Shown one piece after another: positions 25,840-33,601 of a stretch of 64,000 nt of DNA. Numbering within the stretch: the first letter of the stretch is position 1; every line of letters begins with the position of its first letter. The notes under the pieces were generated by a model. That model ran no database searches and was not told the DNA's origin. It saw only the letters and a list, made by a program, of their open reading frames with translations. Source of the stretch: Chloroflexota bacterium (GTDB lineage: Bacteria > Chloroflexota > UBA11872); NCBI GenBank assembly GCA_026708035.1, contig JAPOVQ010000027.1:19899-83898 (forward strand), in the 5' to 3' direction. Made by a program: the position numbers and the translations under genes.

Positions 25840-27416
25840 GACTTGACGGTAGACAGAACCGGGGCGTGGAGAGCCACCTCCTCGGCGTCCCTTCCCCCTA
25901 TGGGAGCATCCTCCGGCATGGGGATGCTGTAACGCAGCAGAGCGTTGCCGGGCATGACGACGATCTCCTTCACGAAGCTCTCGATGAAGGCCCTACGCTC
26001 CGTCAGCTCGCTCTCGTTGAGGAACACGCTCAGGTCCCGGGCGTAGGCCGTGATGGTCTCCACGTCGTCCAAGACCTCCCTGCGCTGGGAGAGGATGCCC
26101 CTGGCCTCCTGCGCCGACGCCTCCAGCCTCTCCTGCCGCTCCCGGTGGTCCCTGATGCGGGGCTTGAAGTCCTCGATGTCCAGGTCCGTGGTCTCCGCCA
26201 GGTCGTAGAGTCGTCCCAGCCTGCGCTTCACGTCCTCAAGCTCCGACTCGATGGTCTGAAGTTTCTGGCGCTGCTCCTTGGCGATGCCGTCCATCTCCTC
26301 GTCCACCAGCCGAACCAGCTCCCGGATGTTGGACTCGGTGAGCACGTTCTCCCGTATCTTCCCCACCACCATCTCCTCGAAGCGACGGGCGTTGAGCCTG
26401 GGGGTCTCGCAGGCGTGCCTGCCCCGCTTCATGATGGACTGGCAGACGTAGTAGGCGTACTTTCCGCTCTTGGCGTCTTGGCCGGAGAGCGCCCCGTCGC
26501 ACGTCCGGCACTTGACCATCCCGCTCAGCAGGTAGCTGCTCCCCACCCTGCGCGGATGCGTCTTCTTGGGGGCGCGTCGGCGCATCCGCCCGTTGACTCT
26601 CTTGAACTGGGCCTTGGTGACGATGCCGGGAAACGCCTTCTCCACTCTGACCGGCTCATCCTTGCCCTTCCCGCCGACGCCCCAGAGGAGGGTTCCCGTG
26701 TAGGCTTCGTTGCGGAGGATGATGTGGACGCCGTTCTTAGACCAGAGCCTGCCCGTGGGGTTGGCGATGCCCTCGGCGTTGAGGGTCTGGGCGATGTCCA
26801 GGATGCCCCTGCCCGACTCGGCCATGTCGAAGATGCGACGCACCACGGGAGCAGTGGCGGGATCGGGTTCCAGGGTAGGGCGCTTCTTGGCCCCGTCCTG
26901 CACCATGCGCTTGGCGTAGCCGTAGGGCACCCTGCTGGCGACCCAGAAGCCTCTTGATGCGGCCTCCCGCATCCCCCGGCGAACCTCCTCGGCAAGATTC
27001 TCCGAGTAAAATTCGTCCACCGACTCAATGATGGCCTCCATGAGCCTGCCGGTGGCGGAGTCGTCGGCGTGCTCGGTGATTGAGACGACGCGGACTCCCT
27101 TCCTTCTCAGCATGGACTTGAAGGCGACGGCGTGCTCCCGCTTGCGGGTGAATCGACTGAATTTCCAGACAAGAATCTCCGCAAACGGGGCTTCCGGCTT
27201 GCTGGCCTCGTCCAGCATCTTGCGGAACTCCGGCCTGTCGGCGATCCTGCCGCTTTCGGCCTCGTCGATGTACTCCCTTGCCACGACGTAGCCGTTCTTG
27301 TCGGCGTAGTCCCGCAATGCCCGCAGCTGGGCGGCCACGGACAGGTCCACGTCCTGCCGGTCGCTGGACACCCTGGCGTAGAGGGCGACGGGGGTCATGT
27401 CAGTCCTTTCGTTCAT
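25782..27416 (-). CDS. Large serine recombinase (integrase) of element 1
   Basis: A protein of about 544 residues from ATG 27416, which follows GGGAGGATAGAG. The N-terminal resolvase domain has Y-A-R-V-S-S-D-R-Q with the catalytic Ser near residue 17. Then come the Recombinase domain (GYAKRMVQDGAKKRPTLEP, LNAEGIANPTGRLWSKNGVH), a zinc ribbon (CRTCDGAL...YYVCQ...CETPRLN) and a long coiled coil. The C-terminus GGREGTRTSDLHDVNVAL is the antisense reading of tRNA-Val, and the stop TAA lies at 25782-25784 in the D arm. So the gene end is made of attachment-site DNA. The RHH gene ends 2 bases upstream. Confidence 0.93.
   Translation of the reverse strand: MNERTDMTPVALYARVSSDRQDVDLSVAAQLRALRDYADKNGYVVAREYIDEAESGRIADRPEFRKMLDEASKPEAPFAEILVWKFSRFTRKREHAVAFKSMLRRKGVRVVSITEHADDSATGRLMEAIIESVDEFYSENLAEEVRRGMREAASRGFWVASRVPYGYAKRMVQDGAKKRPTLEPDPATAPVVRRIFDMAESGRGILDIAQTLNAEGIANPTGRLWSKNGVHIILRNEAYTGTLLWGVGGKGKDEPVRVEKAFPGIVTKAQFKRVNGRMRRRAPKKTHPRRVGSSYLLSGMVKCRTCDGALSGQDAKSGKYAYYVCQSIMKRGRHACETPRLNARRFEEMVVGKIRENVLTESNIRELVRLVDEEMDGIAKEQRQKLQTIESELEDVKRRLGRLYDLAETTDLDIEDFKPRIRDHRERQERLEASAQEARGILSQRREVLDDVETITAYARDLSVFLNESELTERRAFIESFVKEIVVMPGNALLRYSIPMPEDAPIGGRDAEEVALHAPVLSTVKSGGREGTRTSDLHDVNVAL
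25785..25840 (+). repeat. Left attachment site (att core copy 1)
   Basis: A 56-bp sequence covering the tRNA-Val anticodon arm to CCA plus one G, identical to 42599-42654. It adjoins the integrase gene, as expected for an attachment site made by a site-specific integrase. Similarity stops at 25841. Confidence 0.92.
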
Positions 27417-27418
27417 CT

Positions 27419-27640
27419 CTATCCTCCCTTGGTTTCGGTCTGTCTCTCTTGGCGTGAGCGCCGCCGCTGCATCCGTTCCTGTATTCGCCACTCCCGCTCC
27501 TCCATGTAGAGTCGTATGGCCTCACGGAGCAACTCGCTCACGGTACGCTGCTCCTCTGTCGCCACTTCCCTAAGCTCTTTCGCCGTCTCCGGCGGCAAGG
27601 AGAAAGTCACAGTATCAGTGTTTCTGGATTTGGTGGGCAT
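27419..27640 (-). CDS. Ribbon-helix-helix (CopG/Arc-type) regulator
   Basis: A 73-residue protein from ATG 27640: DTVTFSLPPETAKELREVATEEQRTVSELLREAIRLYMEERE. A beta strand followed by two helices is the RHH fold that binds DNA as a dimer. The basic tail (RMQRRRSRQERQTETKGG) carries the GGAGGA that serves as ribosome site for the integrase. Its position just ahead of the integrase suggests control of integration/excision or a directionality factor; that is inference. A start at 27685 would add 15 residues. Confidence 0.8.
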   Translation of the reverse strand: MPTKSRNTDTVTFSLPPETAKELREVATEEQRTVSELLREAIRLYMEEREWRIQERMQRRRSRQERQTETKGG

Positions 27641-27764
27641 GGGTCCACGGCCTGCCTTTACCGCACTGAGTCTTACTCTTATCATCTCGCAACCGCAACC
27701 TCGCCGTCAAGGGAGGCGTGCCAGAGCTTCGGGTACAGGCTGCTCCCGGTCTGTCTCGATGTCG

Positions 27765-27777
27765 TGGGGGTGTACAG
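27765..27777 (-). promoter_or_regulatory. 13-bp motif shared with element 2
   Basis: TGGGGGTGTACAG (on the + strand) lies about 125 bases upstream of the RHH-integrase operon. The same 13 bases occur at 62820-62832, about 145 bases upstream of the element 2 secretion operon, in the same orientation. A shared operator is possible. Confidence 0.4.
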
Positions 27778-27790
27778 GGATCGGCGTCAG

Positions 27791-28420
27791 TTGCAGAAAT
27801 GCAAGTTGGGGCTGTTTTGAACCTGAAACCGGATGAACGGGAGGGGAGGTTGGCAGGTGAGCAAGCAATGTTTGGTCGGGGCGTGTTCCACGGCATGAGG
27901 GCGGAGTTGCAGAAATGCAAGTCGGCAAGACAGCCACATGGGAGCCACATCGGAGCAAGCGATGCCGACGCACTCTGAGACTGCGACAGAGAGATTGTTG
28001 ACCGGTCACCCCGTCCAGAGCGTCCAACAGGTCGAGTATGGGATGATCGGCGGTCCCGCCAGTTCTGCAACGAATTGTACTTTTGGGAGCTGTTGGGGGC
28101 TGACACGGTAAGTAAGGGGAATGCCCTTTTGTCCCCTATAGGAAGTGTCGGGAACGGCTTTGGCGACAAGTTGGCAGCAAGTTGCGAGAGCTTCGGCGTC
28201 GGTAGGTTGAGGGTTGCGGGCAGGGCTGCGTAGCTATAAGCCGTAGCTGAGAAGCGAGGGAAGCGGGGGTGCGTGACGTGGCGGCGAAAACGGGCTGACC
28301 GGTCGGTTCTGCAACGATTGTACTTTTGCAGGCGGTAGCGGAGATGCGTGACCGGTCGCGTCTGCAAGTTGTCCCAGCAAAGCTGCTGGGACGACCCCTA
28401 TTGGAAGCGTCGGGAACCGA
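27791..28420. repeat. Repeat-rich noncoding region, possible origin
   Basis: The 850-bp gap between the RHH gene and the replication-relaxation gene holds no convincing gene. It contains TTGCAGAAATGCAA inverted repeats at 27791-27804 and 27907-27920, and TGACCGGTC at 27999, 28296 and 28349. GTTCTGCAACG(A)ATTGTACTTTTG occurs at 28062 and 28306. CCCCTAT(A/T)GGAAG(T/C)GTCGGGAAC occurs near 28134 and 28396. Such iterated short repeats beside a replication-relaxation gene suggest an origin or oriT; this is inference. Confidence 0.55.
28372..28391 (-). terminator. Hairpin downstream of the replication-relaxation gene
   Basis: A perfect 8-bp stem TCCCAGCA/TGCTGGGA with a 4-base loop lies about 100 bases after the stop of the minus-strand gene. 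There is no T run, so it could equally be part of the repeat-rich region. Confidence 0.35.
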
Positions 28421-28427
28421 AAAGACG

Positions 28428-28551
28428 GTCATTGTTGTACCTGATGCATCAGGGTCAGGGGCCTTCTGTGGAGGGAATTCGGCGGGTGTGGTCACTGTTG
28501 CACCTGGTACGTCAGGGCCAGGGGTCGTCTGTCGAGGGAGTACGGCGGGGG
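28428..28551. repeat. 62-bp imperfect tandem duplication
   Basis: Two adjacent 62-bp units (28428-28489 and 28490-28551) share GGTCA-TGTTG-AC-TG and most following bases. The second unit encodes the last codons and stop of the replication-relaxation protein (RRPLALTYQVQQ). The first is a diverged noncoding copy of that gene end. Confidence 0.7.
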
Positions 28552-30543
28552 CAACATCCATGCGTCGCCCAGGACGCCATGCTCGGCGATGGCCTCTGCG
28601 TTGCTGGTGATGATGGGCACGTCGTCCTCTCCGTCGGCGATGTCGAGGAAGGCGGCCTCGTTGTCATGGGACTCGAAGACGAAGAGCACATAGGGCAGAT
28701 GTCCCTCGTGGTCACGCTTCGCCCATCCACTCAGGAAGTACCGGCGGTAGGACCGCAGGCGTTTGGGGATGCGCTTCGGCGTGGTGGCCCTCCGCTCGAA
28801 CTCCAGCAGGAAGGGACGCCACTCGCCCTTGTACTCCAGGGTGAAGGAGGCGTCGGGGTGGATCGCGTAGGTGGTCTGGTCGTGCCGGTAGCCGATGCTG
28901 GAGCGGTGGGTGGGCAGCAGGTCGAACAGGTCGTGGTCCGGGGAGTTGGCGACCTCGGCTGAGAGCATGGAAGCGAATCCTACGACGCCGGCGTGGTGGC
29001 GCAGCTGGGACTTCAGGGCGCGCAGGGCGGTCCCTGCGTAGACCGGAGGGTTTGCGTCCGTTGGTTCAGGGCTCCAGCGGTCGAGGGTGAGGCCGACAGC
29101 GGCCCGGTCCCGGCGGGCCAGATACGTCAGCCCCTCGTCGGTGAGCATGAGCAGGGAGCCGTCCTCCCGCATGAGACCGCGCTCACGGAGGGAGCGGAGC
29201 ACCTGATTGACTCTGCGCAGGGTGACGCCGCCCATGAACCCCGCGAGCTGCTCACGGGTGCACAGGGGCCAGGCGGCCAGCAGATCCAGGGCGTCCTTCT
29301 CGGCGCGGGTGAGTTGGACTGCAAGGGAGTAGGTGATCTGCTTTGTGGGCTCCGGCATGGCGGCCTTCACACGGGAGGAGTAGAGGTCTTCCAGGTCGGG
29401 CCTCGGGTTGTCGCGGAAGAAGGAGTGGGACGAGTCCAGCAGCCGGTCCATCCAGGCCAGGATGCTCCTCAGGGATGCGCTGGGGTCGATGCGCACGGGA
29501 GGGTCGTTGCCCAGGCCGCTGCCGCACTGCTGCCAGACGGCGCCGGTGTGGGCAACGGCCAGAAGCTCCCCTTCCGTCGCCGCGAAGGTCCTGCGGTGCT
29601 CCGAGGGGTCGCTCAATGACCGGATGGCCCTGCGGGTGGCCTGGTCTGCATGGGTCAGCACCAGGGTGGCGAATGGCCTCTCGCGGCTGGGGAGGCGCTC
29701 GACGCTCCTGAGGCGGTAGCGCAGGTTGGAGGTGGGCAGGGTCGCTCCCTGGCGGATGACGCCGATGGAGCGTCCACCGGACATGGTGACCAGCATGTCG
29801 TAGGGGCCGCTGCGGTAGTGGTCCACGCGCACGGGCTTCTCATGCGGGTCAGCATCGGCGATCATGGCGGCCACGCGGTAGTGCACGGCCACGGCGTCCA
29901 TGCGCTCGGCCAGCAGCCGGAACCACTGCCTGGACACCGGGTACTCGCTGAGGAAGTGGTCCGTGCCGTGCTCGATCCGCCCTCCGGTGAGGATGCCCTG
30001 TTTTGTGGGGAAGTAGCGGCGCTGGGGGCGGGAGCCGAGAACGCTCAGGTGGTGCGGCACGGAGTCCACCAAGCCCCGTTTGGCGAGCTTTCCCAACCGG
30101 GCGCGGAGGGTGGAAGCAGGGACGCGCCCGAAGCGGGCCAGCTCGTCCACGGTGGCCAGGGGCGCGGCGCACAGCAGCCGGAGGGCGTCCTCAAGAGCCT
30201 CGGAGAGCCGCTTGGAAGCGGTTACCGAGCTTGCCGCCGTTCCGCCGTCCTTCAGCCGTCGCCTGGCCTGCGCCTGGAGTATCAACCGCTCCTCGGCCTC
30301 CTCCAGCGCCTCTGCGCTGCCGCCAACACGCTCCAGCACCGCACGTGGGATGGCTCGCCCCGCTTGGCCTCGATGGAGAAAACGCCACAGGGTGTGGCGG
30401 GAGACGCCGAGGGCCTTGGCCGCCTTGGGCTTGCCGTGCAGCACGGCGTAGGTGCGCACGTAGTCCCGGACCGCCTCGTCCAGGTCTGCTCCGGCCTGCG
30501 CCGCGCCGTTCGATGCTTGTGCTTGTGGATTCGTGGCTGCCAA
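28492..30543 (-). CDS. Replication-relaxation family protein with N-terminal HTH
   Basis: A 683-residue protein. The N-terminal 110 residues hold a DNA-binding-like segment (KAAKALGVSRHTLWRFLHRG). A winged helix follows (ATVDELARFGRVPASTLRARLGKLAKRGLVD), then a central domain with VRVDHYRSGPYDMLVTMSGGRSIGVIRQG. A second winged helix (CTREQLAGFMGGVTLRRVNQVLRSLRERGLM) is followed by a nuclease-like C-terminal part (HPDASFTLEYKGEWRPFLLEFERR). The last two parts match the protein at 51975-53627 of element 2. The family is linked to plasmid and ICE replication or transfer; biochemistry is little known. Confidence 0.75.
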   Translation of the reverse strand: MAATNPQAQASNGAAQAGADLDEAVRDYVRTYAVLHGKPKAAKALGVSRHTLWRFLHRGQAGRAIPRAVLERVGGSAEALEEAEERLILQAQARRRLKDGGTAASSVTASKRLSEALEDALRLLCAAPLATVDELARFGRVPASTLRARLGKLAKRGLVDSVPHHLSVLGSRPQRRYFPTKQGILTGGRIEHGTDHFLSEYPVSRQWFRLLAERMDAVAVHYRVAAMIADADPHEKPVRVDHYRSGPYDMLVTMSGGRSIGVIRQGATLPTSNLRYRLRSVERLPSRERPFATLVLTHADQATRRAIRSLSDPSEHRRTFAATEGELLAVAHTGAVWQQCGSGLGNDPPVRIDPSASLRSILAWMDRLLDSSHSFFRDNPRPDLEDLYSSRVKAAMPEPTKQITYSLAVQLTRAEKDALDLLAAWPLCTREQLAGFMGGVTLRRVNQVLRSLRERGLMREDGSLLMLTDEGLTYLARRDRAAVGLTLDRWSPEPTDANPPVYAGTALRALKSQLRHHAGVVGFASMLSAEVANSPDHDLFDLLPTHRSSIGYRHDQTTYAIHPDASFTLEYKGEWRPFLLEFERRATTPKRIPKRLRSYRRYFLSGWAKRDHEGHLPYVLFVFESHDNEAAFLDIADGEDDVPIITSNAEAIAEHGVLGDAWMLPPPYSLDRRPLALTYQVQQ

Positions 30544-30857
30544 TCGGATGCTCCAACTCGCTAACGTCCCAACATCTCATCTTGAACGGGAAATTGCTCG
30601 CATGTAATGCCTCGCAGGACGTTGTTATGGGACGAGATTTGTGGTAGATGGCGATGCACTCGGAGAGGGCTCTGAAAGGTTCTCCAGGCGGCGTAGCGGC
30701 CTCTCTTGCGTCCTTGCCTTGGCTTCCCTGGTGCCGCCGGTCATCGCCGCTCCGTCGAGTCTGGGGAAGTGGGGAGGGTTTGCCAACGCTCCATAACGGG
30801 TGACGCGTACGACACTATCCCCATTGCCCGCCGCCCATGAGCGGCTCATCCGCGAGC
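30544..30857. other. 314-bp gap, no gene seen
   Basis: No supportable gene lies here; the short frames present are Ser/Pro/Arg-rich. The segment next to 30543 is AT-richer and probably holds the promoter of the replication-relaxation gene. Confidence 0.4.
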
Positions 30858-31055
30858 CTACCCTTCGGGCGGCGTCTCCGGCGATGCTGAGACGGCCTGG
30901 AATGCCTCTCGCCGCAGGTGAGCGCGGACGATCATGCGAGCCAGGATGCGCAGCCCGTGTCGCATCTGTTCCCGCTGCTTGGGGGTGTACGCCGCCGATG
31001 CGTTCGCGGACGTGGTGACGCTCTTTGACGGTCTCTTTCTATCGGCCCTTCTCAT
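30858..31055 (-). CDS. Small basic protein shared by both elements
   Basis: A 65-residue basic protein whose core QREQMRHGLRILARMIVRAHLRRE matches QEALRRQGLRLLARLIVRAYLKDR of the element 2 protein at 45765-45989. The L-R-x-L-A-R-x-I-V-R-A helix is the conserved part and could be a DNA- or protein-binding helix. I do not recognise the family. Conservation between two elements, in different neighbourhoods, is the main support that it is a real gene. Confidence 0.65.
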   Translation of the reverse strand: MRRADRKRPSKSVTTSANASAAYTPKQREQMRHGLRILARMIVRAHLRREAFQAVSASPETPPEG

Positions 31056-31601
31056 CCCGCTCCTCCGTGCCGGTCTCGGCGGGATGCAAGCTGATCTCTC
31101 CGCCGTTGACGCCGAATCTCGGGCGTCGTTAGACCAGTCTGCGGGCCTAGGAGAGCGAGCGGTATCCCTCGGAGAGGACTACGCGCCTGTAATCCCTTTC
31201 GAGGGACTACATCGATGTAATATGGGACTGCTAGGCGCTTGATGCGTCAGCACATGACCCCGCGAGGGTCCTCCGCGATGCCAAGGAGCAGTACACGGAA
31301 GGAAGCTCGCTGCAAGCTGCACCTTCACGCCGTTTCAAAGCTGGAGCGGGAAGGGCAGGAATTCTCTACCGAACTTAAAACAGCGAACGCTTTGTGTCAG
31401 GGGCTGGTTGCGACGGAAGGAGCAAAGCCGCTAGGTGAAACCCACAAGTTTGTAGGCAGAATCGAACATCCGGCTGCAAGCGCGCCAGCGGAGAGCAGCA
31501 AGTTTGCGGACGACGGGCGGGTTGGTGAGAAAGGGAACACCGTGTGGATGCGGAACGGTTAAGCGAGTGCTCTGAGCATCGCCATCGCATCTTTCTTCAG
31601 T
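31056..31601. other. 546-bp gap with operator-like palindrome
   Basis: No gene is credible here; a frame at 31239-31562 (+) has poor composition. At 31208-31219 lies the perfect palindrome TACATCGATGTA. The sequence GGACTAC-x(5)-TGTAAT occurs twice in direct repeat (about 31173-31193 and 31204-31221), upstream of the minus-strand small-protein gene. Confidence 0.4.
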
Positions 31602-31982
31602 TTAGTCACTCGCGTGTTGAGTCCCCGTTGAGGACTTGTCATTCTTGGCCCATTTCCCAATCATTAGCGCAGCGAAGGCGGAGAACATCAGGCCGTTCAA
31701 GACGAATGGAACCACCCAGATAGCCCACGCGCCCCATGACGGGATTGAGACGTCTTTGCCTGCCGTCGTCGCCATGAAGAGAATGAGCACCAAAAGCCCC
31801 GCAGGAGAACTTACCAGAGCCGTTCCGAGACCCCACATCCACCCCAAACCCATATTCCTGCGGAACCATCCGGCTGCCAGACTGGTGAGCATGGTCATGG
31901 TCGGCGCGAGACCGAAGACAAAATAGAAGAACAGGTTTACCCTCAAGGCTTCCACTTCGGCGGATTCCATGCCCCACATCAA
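31602..31982 (-). CDS. Hypothetical membrane protein
   Basis: A 126-residue protein with four hydrophobic segments: VNLFFYFVFGLAPTMTMLTSLAAGWF, GLGTALVSSPAGLLVLILFMA, WGAWAIWVVPFVLNGLMFSAFAALMIG and a weaker join. It ends in a short polar tail (KNDKSSTGTQHASD). No family is recognised. The codon composition is AT-richer than the chromosome. It stands alone, with no tight neighbour. Confidence 0.7.
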   Translation of the reverse strand: MMWGMESAEVEALRVNLFFYFVFGLAPTMTMLTSLAAGWFRRNMGLGWMWGLGTALVSSPAGLLVLILFMATTAGKDVSIPSWGAWAIWVVPFVLNGLMFSAFAALMIGKWAKNDKSSTGTQHASD

Positions 31983-32111
31983 TTCACCTCTTCCCGCTTC
32001 TGCCGCAGTACCACGCCATGCGGGTCAGCAGCCACGACGGGCCGCCGCGATTTCATCGCTTGACGGGCGCAGGCGGGCATTCCGGTACTCCTTCGCAGGT
32101 TCCCAATCCGC

Positions 32112-32327
32112 TCACTGCGACTGCCGCAGATAGATGCGCTCAAGGGGCGAGATCATGCCGTTGGCGGGGAAGCTCCACTCGAAGAAGTCCCGGTTGTCCA
32201 CCGCGTGCACGATGACATTCTGGAACTTCTCCAGCAGGCCGGGGGGAGCCGAGTACGCCTTCATGTAAGATCCAGGGTGACTGTGACCGGCTCCCCGGGC
32301 ACTATGAGACTCATATCTGCCTTCCAC
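32112..32327 (-). CDS. Short hypothetical, possibly a gene remnant
   Basis: A 71-residue frame whose second half (KFQNVIVHAVDNRDFFEWSFPANGMISPLERIYLRQ) has protein-like composition, while the first 20 residues do not. It may be the end of a decayed gene; no ribosome site is clear. The rest of 31983-32404 holds nothing I can support. Confidence 0.3.
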   Translation of the reverse strand: MEGRYESHSARGAGHSHPGSYMKAYSAPPGLLEKFQNVIVHAVDNRDFFEWSFPANGMISPLERIYLRQSQ

Positions 32328-32404
32328 CCTTGTCCGAAGATTGTGGGCGGAGGCCCGCGAAGGCGAGCCTGAGTTGCACTCGGCTCAGGTGGAGGTGACG
32401 CCTC

Positions 32405-33601
32405 TTACGGCGGACGGGACTGGAACAGCAGGAAAACGTCGTCGTCCGTCTGCATGAAGAGACCGTCGCCGTAGATGCCGTACCGCGTTGCCTGCTGCAC
32501 CAGAGAGAAGTGGCGCTTCTCCTGCCCTATCAGGCCATCCGGCTCCTCACATAGCTTCGCCGTAGAGAAGAAGGACTGTCGATCCACCGTGACCGTTCCG
32601 TCTTCGACCTTTGCCGAACCCCCGTAAGAGTTGCACCCCATGAACCCGCTGATGCCGTGGCCGTCGAACTCTATCGTCACCTCGGTTCCCTGGGCCACCT
32701 CGGTGGTCCGGTGGTGCCACATCCCGGAGTCGAGTCTGAGCTCGACGAAGGCCGTGAGGGACCAATCAGTGTCGGTGATGTCCTCGACGGCCTGCGGCAG
32801 CGGCTCGAAGGTCAGCGTATTGCCCCTGATGCTCCAGATTGTGAGGCGGCTCGATCCCCCTTCCTGGTCAATCGAGTACTCCCTCGCCCACGTCAGGGAG
32901 TCGGTGAACTCGCCCTCCAGAATCCGCTCGTTCTTTGCGCACGACTGCCATGACTGAGAGCTCCCTAACATTCCTGTCCCCCGAAACCTCAGAGCACCCT
33001 CGGATGTTCCGTACGTCGCTGCGAAGCTGCGACAGGCGGTCGCTCCGGTGACCAGGCGGTGGTCCAGGAAGGCCAGGGTTGGCGCGCCAACGCCGTCCAT
33101 CGCATCGCCCTCCATGAGGAGCCGCCACGCCGTGCCCTTAAGGTCGATGGGACTCCCCGGCAGCGGCGCCCGCTTGACGAAGATGAGCCTGGTCGCGCCG
33201 CCGCTGTCCAGGATCTCAAGCCGATCGTCCGCAATGCGGAACCTCTCCCCCTGCAACAGGGCCGCCACGTATGCATCGGCCTGGGCCATGACGCCCTCGG
33301 GCTCCTGGCACAACATCTCGGTGGCCCCGAAGGGTGGGATCGAGAGCACGCCATCCGTTCCGGCGACAAGCGTACCCTCCTCGGACCGCCCGCCGTAAGA
33401 GTTGCATCCGTCGATGCCGTTGATCGAGTTGTCGCCAATCCTCAGCGTTATCGTAGATTCTTCTATGACCGGTCGACCGTCCAACGATTCGAGGACCCAT
33501 GTGCCTTCTCCAGCCAGGTCTGGGTCGGGATCGCCGCCGCCGCAGGCAGCCACGAGGAACAAGAGAATGATCAGCGGCCCAATTGGGACGGTAGACCTCA
33601 C
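32405..33601 (-). CDS. Lipoprotein with repeated META/HslJ-like domains
   Basis: A 398-residue lipoprotein with signal LIILLFLVAAC and lipobox Cys20, starting at the GTG of a GTGA overlap with the upstream gene. There are three META-like units: residues about 30-140 (GTWVLESLDGRPV, INGIDGCNSYGG, TEMLCQEPEGVMAQADAYVAAL), about 150-265 (a diverged unit, GTAWRLLMEG, ATACRSFAATYG) and about 280-395 (TDWSLTAF, GFMGCNSYGG, TAKLCEEPDGLIGQE). META domains occur in HslJ and in secreted stress and adhesion proteins; the precise role is unknown. The middle unit has lost the CNSYGG signature. Confidence 0.85.
   Translation of the reverse strand: MRSTVPIGPLIILLFLVAACGGGDPDPDLAGEGTWVLESLDGRPVIEESTITLRIGDNSINGIDGCNSYGGRSEEGTLVAGTDGVLSIPPFGATEMLCQEPEGVMAQADAYVAALLQGERFRIADDRLEILDSGGATRLIFVKRAPLPGSPIDLKGTAWRLLMEGDAMDGVGAPTLAFLDHRLVTGATACRSFAATYGTSEGALRFRGTGMLGSSQSWQSCAKNERILEGEFTDSLTWAREYSIDQEGGSSRLTIWSIRGNTLTFEPLPQAVEDITDTDWSLTAFVELRLDSGMWHHRTTEVAQGTEVTIEFDGHGISGFMGCNSYGGSAKVEDGTVTVDRQSFFSTAKLCEEPDGLIGQEKRHFSLVQQATRYGIYGDGLFMQTDDDVFLLFQSRPP

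Noticed and set aside
27615..28367. A 250-codon frame on the minus strand over the repeat-rich gap
   Set aside because: Ser/Arg/Pro-rich, no ribosome site, and the frame runs through the short repeats. The stretch is better explained as noncoding.
31239..31562. A 107-codon frame on the + strand
   Set aside because: No ribosome site and no protein-like pattern; weak.
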